DNA of 64,000 nucleotides from Saturnia japonica (Eukaryota; Arthropoda; Insecta; Lepidoptera; Saturniidae). Below, piece after piece: positions 57,382 through 64,000 of the stretch (positions are counted from its first letter, which is position 1; every line of letters starts with the position of its first letter). The notes under the pieces were generated by a model, which saw nothing but the letters and a program-made list of their open reading frames with translations, was not told where the DNA came from and did not search any database. Made by a program: the position numbers and the translations under genes. Location of the stretch: NCBI GenBank assembly GCA_033032175.1, contig CM065308.1:22191590-22255589 (forward strand), given 5' to 3'.

Positions 57382-57463
57382 CCCCCGCACCCCCGCACCC
57401 CCGTGCCCACGCACCCTCCCTCGAGCTCTCGAGGTGTTAACCCGGTAATATTACCCGGGGTTA
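57382..57463. other. Replication-origin-like module: 8-bp repeats plus TAATATTAC stem-loop
   Basis: Four tandem 8-mers (57382-57413: CCCCCGCA twice, CCCCCGTG, CCCACGCA), an inverted repeat CCTCGAG-CT-CTCGAGG (57419-57434), then a stem TAACCCGG / CCGGGGTTA (one bulged base) whose loop is exactly TAATATTAC (57446-57454). This nonanucleotide in a GC stem next to direct repeats is the layout of rolling-circle origins of circular single-stranded DNA replicons with a Rep protein. No Rep-like frame is nearby. It could equally be a GC-rich regulatory islet with a chance match. Confidence 0.35.
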
Positions 57464-57639
57464 TTTGTACAAGTTTTTCTTATATATCAACTAGTTAACA
57501 GCCAATGTACTTTCACTTTAAAATTTATTACTTCGGTTTAAACCTACTTACTGCCTTTGTAATTACTGGGGGCTACAATTCAGTTTCGAACCTTTATTAA
57601 TATAATGATCTAGTAGGGTAGTTAATTTTATGAAAAATG

Positions 57640-57840
57640 TCCTTTTAAAACTATACAAATAAATAAATAAAATTAAATTTAAAATTTTTGTCGGTTGAAC
57701 CGATTTTGACGGGGATTTTACTGGCAATTAGATGATGTTATATGGAGTATCGTAGGCCAGTTTTATTTTAGAGAAATAATTATGGTTCCGCATAAATAAA
57801 AATAAATTCGGAAAAACGACGACATTCGCTAGGGCCGCTA
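57640..57840 (+). mobile_element. Helitron H3 internal fragment
   Basis: ACCGATTTTGACGGGGATTT, GATGATGTTATATGGAGTAT and TTTTATTTTAGAGAAATAAT follow the H3 body; no ends. Confidence 0.55.
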
Positions 57841-58244
57841 CTACATATACATAGTTGGCGCATCTCTGCTTATACCGTAAGAGTTAAAGGATAGAAACGT
57901 TTGAGTTATAATAACTAAATAGTAAATACTGTGTACTAATATGAAAACTACCTTGCATTGTCAAGAAAATGATATAAATATTTATATAGACTATTTGAAG
58001 AGTATCCACTAATTTTAATAAAACCCATTTTAAGTTTTTTTTCAAAAAAAAATATTTCTTATCTTTATTATACAGTCTTCGTATAACTTTTTGTATTTTT
58101 TTTACTAGATAGCTATTTTATAAGTCACTGATCTAGAATTTCCCAATAAAAAGTTTTTTTTTCTAAAACACAAATTTGCGGACTCTTGGTTCACACCTTT
58201 TATAAGTGGGCGCTTTTATGTTATTATATTAAGTGAGCAAGTCT
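57841..58244. other. Non-coding stretch
   Basis: AT-rich, nothing recognised. Confidence 0.4.
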
Positions 58245-58645
58245 TGTATATACAATATGTATTAAAACCCCGTCGAATCCGAAAAGGGTACCCCAATGAC
58301 TTTACAAAAAAAAACCAAAATGTTATTTATAATGAAAATAAAAATGTTATTGCGATTTAAAATTAACATATTTGGTTTTAGTTTCCCTAAAAATTTTCAA
58401 ATTTTTAAAACTTGAAATACACCGTCGCCAGCCCCGGCGCGGCGCGCAGCGGTACCGTACCCTGCGCCGCGCCGCGCCACTTGTATTGCCATGTAAGTTT
58501 CCTCATTTAACTAATTTTTTTTACATTTTATTAGGGGTAATTTTGATACTTATAATCTGAGATAGATAACATAAACAGAATATAATCTCGATACCTAGTA
58601 ACACCTTCACGTATCCGACGGGGTTTTTAATACACACTGTATATA
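58245..58645. mobile_element. 0.4-kb non-autonomous DNA element with TIRs (copy 2)
   Basis: Inverted relative to the copy at 8441-8848. Ends ATATGTATTAAAACCCCGTC and CGACGGGGTTTTTAATACAC; the interior includes the same GC-rich core (58430-58480) and the CATGTAAGTTTCCTCATTTA block. TATA-rich flanks make the target duplication unclear. Confidence 0.7.
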
Positions 58646-59099
58646 TGTAATTGGTTTCTCTGAAACGTCTCTAACGATTTCTATGAAACTTGTCATTTAG
58701 ATAATGTTTTACATTCCAAGTTTACCTAGATAACAGTTTTTTTTTATAAGACACCGAGCACAGGTCGGTCGCCCAGATATTAATATTAAACAGTATAAAT
58801 TTCTATGAAAAAGATGCACTTGCAAATGCAGCTATGTACTGTAACAAATAAAAAAGGTTTTATATATGTCTGGATTTAACTTGAAAACTGCTTGATTGAT
58901 TTTAATGAAATTTGTACACAGGAGGTAACTATAATATAAGTCCTCGATCGATAGGATAACACTTTTGGAAATCGTCAAAAATATGTTATATTTATACTTA
59001 TTTCTAAACCGAATTTGATAAAATTATTTAATATAATATTGAACATGGATAGTAAATATTAACTCTTAAAACGCATAAAATTAAATTACAAAATGACTG
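58646..59099. other. Non-coding stretch
   Basis: Contains a short Helitron-like scrap (TTGATTTTAATGAAATTTGT at about 58894); no gene. Confidence 0.35.
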
Positions 59100-59540
59100 T
59101 GTAATAATTTAATAAACCTTGAATGAGATTAGCTTAGGACTGGGATGAGTCCTAGCCGAACCAGAGGAGACGGGTCGGGGGGCCCGTCCTTTCATTGCAC
59201 AGGTTCGGTGGACGGAGGAGACGGCTAGGGTATACTGAGCTGTCTCCTACTTAGGCCGAGGCCCGGTTTAGCCGGGCATGCCGCCGCGCCGCGCCTGGCC
59301 TGGGCGACGCGGTTGTAATGCCACCACAGGTCCCACGTCGCCCCATTATGGCGGCGGATGGTACACCGTGGAGTTTTAGTGAGTAGGAGTCTCATACAAC
59401 CATTCGTCGCGTGCGTCGTGCGTGTGTATCCATGATGGGTTTCTCTACTTAAAAAAAAGGCCTAGGATGAGTGGCGTACGAGGAGTGGCCTACGCCGAGC
59501 AGTGGTTGACTACAGGCTGAAACTAATTGATGTTGATGAA
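59100..59540 (+). mobile_element. LINE 3' UTR fragment (R1-clade-like)
   Basis: GC-rich non-coding block with CCTAGCCGAACC, GGAGACGGCTAGGG, GGAGTTTTAGTGAGTAGGAG and a TGATGTTGATGAATAAAAA end. This resembles the 3' region of R1-clade LINEs; assignment is from recall only. Its right part (from 59248) recurs at 63418. Confidence 0.45.
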
Positions 59541-59828
59541 TAAAAAAAACATCAGTGAATGCATTATTTAAAAAAAAAATCAGTTAAAATTGGGTAAAAA
59601 ACTAAATGAATATATATTTTTCGTTTAATTCTTAATGTTGTTTACTTAACTATACAATTTACCAGACATTATAATTACTACGTCAGTATAAAATGCTCGA
59701 TGTCTCTAAGAAAAAGTGAATTCTAACACACAACTTTTCCAGTATATGTTATTTATATAATATATTAATACGTGAAGCAAAAGCTTTTTATCCTTTTTTA
59801 AGCGTTATAAGGTATATTCCGATTTTGA
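59248..59828 (+). repeat. Segmental duplicate, copy 1
   Basis: About 581 bp, near-identical to 63418-64000. Includes the LINE fragment end, single-copy-looking AT-rich DNA and a scrap of H1 Helitron 5' end (59770). Confidence 0.9.
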
Positions 59829-60254
59829 AAGTATATCTTGCTTATCTTATCCTGTGGTGCGGCTGCGGCATGACCTGTGACGTCAGAGCGATGATCTCGC
59901 TTCACTGCGCACGAGGCATTCTTATTGATATGTCACATTGCCACGTCATTTAATGATTACTCACTAAATACAAGCGCACTATTTCATTTTGGATAAACGG
60001 TATGATTCATCAGTTCTTTTTAGTTTCTAAAAAACTTAAATATTTGCATTTGTAACTAAAACCTCACAGTATATCAACAAATCTTTTATTATTCTCTCCT
60101 TTGTCAAATACCTAGTTGGTATGAAATTAATTTTGGTTTATAAAAGTTACATGATATTTGAAACACACTTTGAATACAAATTATGACAAAAATCATATCA
60201 CTTCATGGCCATATCTTCACTTTTACCGCTTGAACAATATTGATCCTCGACTTT
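59829..60254. other. Non-coding stretch
   Basis: Nothing recognised. Confidence 0.4.
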
Positions 60255-60345
60255 TTTTTAACTAACTATACTGTTAATATTAAGGACCCCGGAGCTATTG
60301 GAAGCTTTGACAACTTCGCTGGGCTATTATACTTTTTCTCTGTAA
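60255..60345 (-). mobile_element. Short jockey LINE 3'-tail fragment
   Basis: TAACTATACTGTTAATATTA, AGGACCCCGGAGC and AGCTTTGACAACTTCGCTGG match the reverse of the 63330-63395 tail; same family as 7945, 12778 and 17325. Confidence 0.5.
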
Positions 60346-60689
60346 ATCAAGAGTGCACGTACAGATGGCGATTAAAACAGCTTCCTACCTACTTTCGCTA
60401 CACACCGAATACGTCATATTTATTTTAAAGTTTCCAGGTTGGTCCGTGTCCAATAAACAGACTGAATTCTCTTTTATTAATACCTAAAGTCGCTAAGTAT
60501 TTCATATTTGAAACGTATTAAATCAATGTGAAGCTAACAAGCTGTTTGCGCCGCTCTGGCAATGCCCTAGCCTCGCTGATCGATGGTAAAACTTTTGCTT
60601 TATCCTTGACGTATTGCTAATGCCTCTGTATTCGCTGCATCGCGTTCTCGTCGAGTGCTTCCATGTCAAACAATTTAAAAAAGAAGATA

Positions 60690-60838
60690 ATAAGATTTTG
60701 ATAAACCCGATCGAGTTCCTTTTCGGTTCTTCCCGAGGGCTGGGATGTTTTCCGAACCGGTGGTAGTGTTTTGACCTTCATAACTGCCTTATTGTGGCCT
60801 AGATTGAATAAATATATTTTGATTAAATTTTGATTCGT
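60690..60838 (+). mobile_element. LINE 3'-end fragment (R1 repeat)
   Basis: GATCGAGTTCCTTTTCGGTT, TTTTCCGAACCGGTGGTAGT and an AATAAATATATTTTGATT end with TTTTGATT repetition, the usual 3' tail of a lepidopteran CR1-group LINE. Confidence 0.55.
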
Positions 60839-61446
60839 CCCGCTACTAATATCAACATTTTACGTGCACACATTGTGTAATGACTAATGACTTCCAGATA
60901 TCAGCGAAATTAGGTGAGTGGTCTTGCCTTGGTTAGAAATATTTCGGAATACCTTTCGATGCATCACGCTTATTTTTATTACTAAAACTCGATATCGTGT
61001 AACCTATGATGAGTATAATCTACTAAAATTTACACCTCCAAGTTGTGGTTCTTTCGACATAAACACATTCAATTTTGTTTGATTTAATATGTAACATAGC
61101 AGTGACGAATAAAATGCCCTATGCGGTGCCCATTATCAACTAATATTATTGGAATAAAAGCGCGCACTCTAATTCGTGTAATGCAGGTTAGTAAACGTGT
61201 GCTGTGGTGCGCATGCGCGCGAGTGCGACATGGAAACTGTTTTAGCGAGAGATGATCCACAGAGAGACCGACCCGACCCGACCAGACACAGACAAGATTA
61301 ATCTTTAAGGAACCTGTCCTTACTCACATCAACATTTTGCTTATTATTCTTTATTTTTATATAAACGTCAAGACGTTTCATTATAACATATATTTATTTA
61401 TGTAATGCATACGTCAAGATCAATTCAACTCGTATTTTATCCTATC
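60839..61446. other. Non-coding stretch with an NRF1-type palindrome
   Basis: TGCGCATGCGCG at 61208-61219 matches the NRF1/Ewg consensus. An ATG at 61231 opens a 23-codon frame. No splice or TATA support. Confidence 0.35.
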
Positions 61447-63417
61447 GTAGTTCCTCATAACTAACCATTTTCCAGCCGCCTGGAAAAAGGCCATAGTCAT
61501 AGGTATCCGTAAGCCCGGCAAGAGCGCGTCGCTTCCCGACAGCTATCGCCCGATCAGTCTCCTAAATACTTTAGGGAAAATGTACGAGCGGATCCTTCTG
61601 AACCGTCTCAAGTCAGTAATAGAGGAGAAAGACCTCTATCCGCCTGAGCAATTCGGTTTCCGTGCTAGATATTCTTGCACTCATCAAGTGCACCGCCTCA
61701 CGGAGCACGTTGCATTTAATTTTGCTGAATTATATAAACCCCGCCGTACACTTGCGGTCTTTTTCGACGTTGCCAAGGCCTTCGATAAGGTCTGGCACGA
61801 GGGATTGATCTACAAGTTGTATCACTTTGAAGTCCCCGATAGGCTAATTAAAATAATTCGCGACTATCTAACAGATCGCACCTTTCGCTATAGAGTGGAA
61901 GGTGAATTGTCCACGCCCCGTCCAATACGCTCAGGCGTTCCCCAAGGTTCGATCCTGGCTCCTAGCCTATTTAACCTGTACGTCAGTGACCTACCTCGAC
62001 TCCCGGAGGTCGAGGTAGGGCTATACGCTGACGATACAGTCTTATATGCCTCAGATAGGAATAGATCCCACCTCAGACACAAAGTCCAACGCTCCGTGAC
62101 CACTCTCGGGAAGTGGTTTAACGAGTGGCGTATAGCCGTTAATCCCTCGAAGAGCGCCGCGATGCTCTTCGATGCGGATTCGTCACAGATACCGTGGAAG
62201 CTTAAACCTGTTAAGCTCTACGATAATCCGATTCCGTATGTAAGAGAGACCAAATATCTAGGGGTAACCCTAGATAGTAGGCTCTCTTTTAGACCCCACA
62301 TCCGTAAGGTTAGGAACAGGGCCGCGTGGGTCCTGGGCCGGTTGCATCCTCTGTTGTGTTCGGTGAGTAAAATGTCCACGCGACATAAGCTCACGCTCTA
62401 CAAGACGTGTATTCGACCAATTTTGACATACAGTTGCGCCGTGTTCGCACATATGTCCGAGTCGAGTTTCAAACGGTTACAATCGATACAGAATAGGTTC
62501 CTCTATCGTCTCACCGGGGCCCCGTGGTATGTTCGAAGCGTAGATCTCCATAGAGATATGGAGCTTCCTTCGATACATGCCTACGTTAAACAGCTCTCCC
62601 GTTCGTATTTCGACACCGCGTCGAACCACGCGAATCCGTTAATAAAAACAGCCGCCACTTATGTTCCGGCACCCACGGACATCCGGTGCAAACGCCGGCC
62701 GCGCAATATTTTTATTGATCCCGACGATCACATCGAAAATTCGAATAAATATTACACATCCGTCTCTCCAAACAGAGCGTGCCAGCGCCCACGCCCGCGT
62801 AACCACCGTTCTCTCCGCAGAGGGCGGGCGGTCAATTTCGCTCCAGCACACCCGTCACGTCCACCCTCTCTAGCGGTAACCCAAGCCTAGGTCCGTTCCT
62901 CGGTGTGAAACCCTTGGGTCAGGCAACCGCCCGCGCGATACAAGTGACACTGTACGTGCATCACTTAGCTACCTACATACAACACTACACACGTATGAAC
63001 ATACACACGTGCACACCACACAGGTACATAGGTTCTGTGAGGGACCTTTTTTTTTCTTTTTTTTACGCTAGTTAGTTAGCGCTAGTTAGTGTAGAAACAT
63101 TCCGATTATTGAATACACATACGCACGGTTCCTTCCTTCCTCCCAGGAGGAAGGGAACGTGCCTATGTGTATATTTAGTTAGCTCGAATCGTAGGTGTAG
63201 GGATTCGAATAGATCGCGACCTATTTGCGAACGCGACGACCGCCTGAGCCGAGGTCCGGCCACTTTGGCACCCTCGTGCGAGTCGTCCACAAAACTTTCG
63301 CGGCTGAGTGCCCTCTGCGCTCGCCCCCAAGTCCGGTGAAGCTGTAAAAGCCGCAGCGGCTTTAGGGCCCCTAAGGCTAACAGTGTAGTCAGTTCTAAAA
63401 AAAAAAAAAAAAAAAAA
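61447..63417 (+). mobile_element. 5'-truncated jockey LINE
   Basis: About 2 kb: RT frame, 3' UTR and a 20-base poly(A) end (63397-63417). Endonuclease and ORF1 are missing, the normal outcome of incomplete reverse transcription. The 3' UTR folds into hairpins (CCTTCCTCC/GGAGGAAGG at about 63131-63149; AAAGCCG/CGGCTTT at 63347-63363). No target duplication is apparent because the right flank is the duplicated block. Confidence 0.85.
61463..62890 (+). pseudogene. Jockey reverse transcriptase, 5'-truncated
   Basis: The frame is open upstream of the ATG at 61580 to about 61463 (FPAAWKKAIVIGIRKPGKS, the start of the RT domain, also in frame). Core motifs: FFDVAKAFDKVWH, SGVPQGSILAP and LYADDTVLYA with the catalytic DD. 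A maturase-like thumb, then WYVRSVDLHRDMELPSI typical of jockey C-termini, and a Pro/Arg-rich tail. No stop or frameshift is seen in 475 codons. With no endonuclease domain it cannot retrotranspose by itself, so it is an insertion-truncated gene. Confidence 0.85.
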
Positions 63418-64000
63418 TACTTAGGCCGAGGCCCGGTTTAGCCGGGCATGCCGCCGCGCCGCGCCTGGCCTGGGCGACGCGGTTGTAATGCCACCACAGG
63501 TCCCACGTCGCCCCATTATGGCGGCGGATGGTACACCGTGGAGTTTTAGTGAGTAGGAGTCTCATACAACCATTCGTCGCGTGCGTCGTGCGTGTGTATC
63601 CATGATGGGTTTCTCTACTTAAAAAAAAAGGCCTAGGATGAGTGGCGTACGAGGAGTGGCCTACGCCGAGCAGTGGTTGACTACAGGCTGAAACTAATTG
63701 ATGTTGATGAATAAAAAAAACATCAGTGAATGCATTATTAAAAAAAAAAAAACAGTTAAAATTGGGTAAAAAACTACATGAATATATATTTTTCGTTTAA
63801 TTCTTAATGTTGTTTACTTAACTATACAATTTACCAGACATTATAATTACTACGTCAGTATAAAATGCTCGATGTCTCTAAGAAAAATTGAATTCTAACA
63901 CACAACTTTTCCAGTATATGTTATTTATATAATATATTAATACGTGAAGCAAAAGCTTTTTATCCCTTTTTAAGCGTTATAAGGTATATTCCGATTTTGA
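63418..64000 (+). repeat. Segmental duplicate, copy 2 (runs off window)
   Basis: 583 bp aligned to 59248-59828 with about three single-base changes and small poly(A) length differences. Begins directly after the poly(A) of the jockey LINE. Confidence 0.9.

Noticed and set aside
61991..62018. Hairpin CTACCTCGAC/GTCGAGGTAG as a regulatory structure
   Set aside because: It lies inside the conserved coding part of the jockey RT and is most simply a by-product of its codons.
1..64000. CRISPR array, bacterial operon or prophage
   Set aside because: No regularly spaced direct repeats, and the gene content is that of an insect nuclear genome.

Overview
This is an AT-rich, TE-dense eukaryotic genomic window, almost certainly from a moth or butterfly (Lepidoptera). 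The evidence is an intronless sloppy-paired/FoxG gene, Helitron ends of the type common in Lepidoptera (5'-TC...; 3' hairpin then CTAGT), tRNA-derived SINEs with a lepidopteran body, jockey/CR1 and RTE LINE debris, mariner and Tc1 elements and a Ty3/gypsy LTR element. Species cannot be told from the sequence. Helitron family labels H1-H5 and repeat labels R1-R3 are mine. Class assignments rest on termini and recalled family features, not on database searches.

Layout. 1-6.6 kb: a near full-length non-LTR retrotransposon (minus strand, ORF1 with PHD finger plus coiled coil, ORF2 endonuclease plus RT) sits inside a split H3 Helitron; a perfect 10-bp tandem duplication breaks its pol. 6.6-10.8 kb: LINE tail, SINE, a 0.4-kb TIR element, then a promoter-like stretch with a palindromic forkhead site. 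10.8-12.1 kb: a complete mariner with an open transposase. 12-20 kb: SINE, Helitron, LINE remnants and non-coding DNA. 20.3-21.8 kb: the only convincing host gene, slp, with TATA promoter, Groucho-type eh1 motif and forkhead domain. 22-33.9 kb: Helitrons, an internally deleted mariner and other short repeats. 33.9-35.8 kb: a Tc1-like element inserted 8 bp inside an H1 Helitron; its open frame hides a frame-shifted catalytic segment. 36.4-36.9 kb: a TIR element. 40.3-45.3 kb: a young Ty3/gypsy element with identical 354-bp LTRs, gag and pol joined by an A AAA AAC slippery site. 45.5-56 kb: LINE remnants, Helitrons and long non-coding DNA. 57.4 kb: a GC-rich module whose stem-loop carries TAATATTAC next to four 8-bp repeats. 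59.2-64 kb: a 5'-truncated jockey LINE between two ~99% identical 0.58-kb blocks, suggesting a 4.17-kb tandem duplication that runs off the window.

There is no operon or pathway here. The functional core is slp, a segmentation/neural transcription repressor, with long flanks that may hold its enhancers. Most other open frames belong to selfish elements at different ages: the LTR element and mariner look young and intact, the LINE and Tc1 have few lesions, and the Helitrons and SINEs are old and nested.
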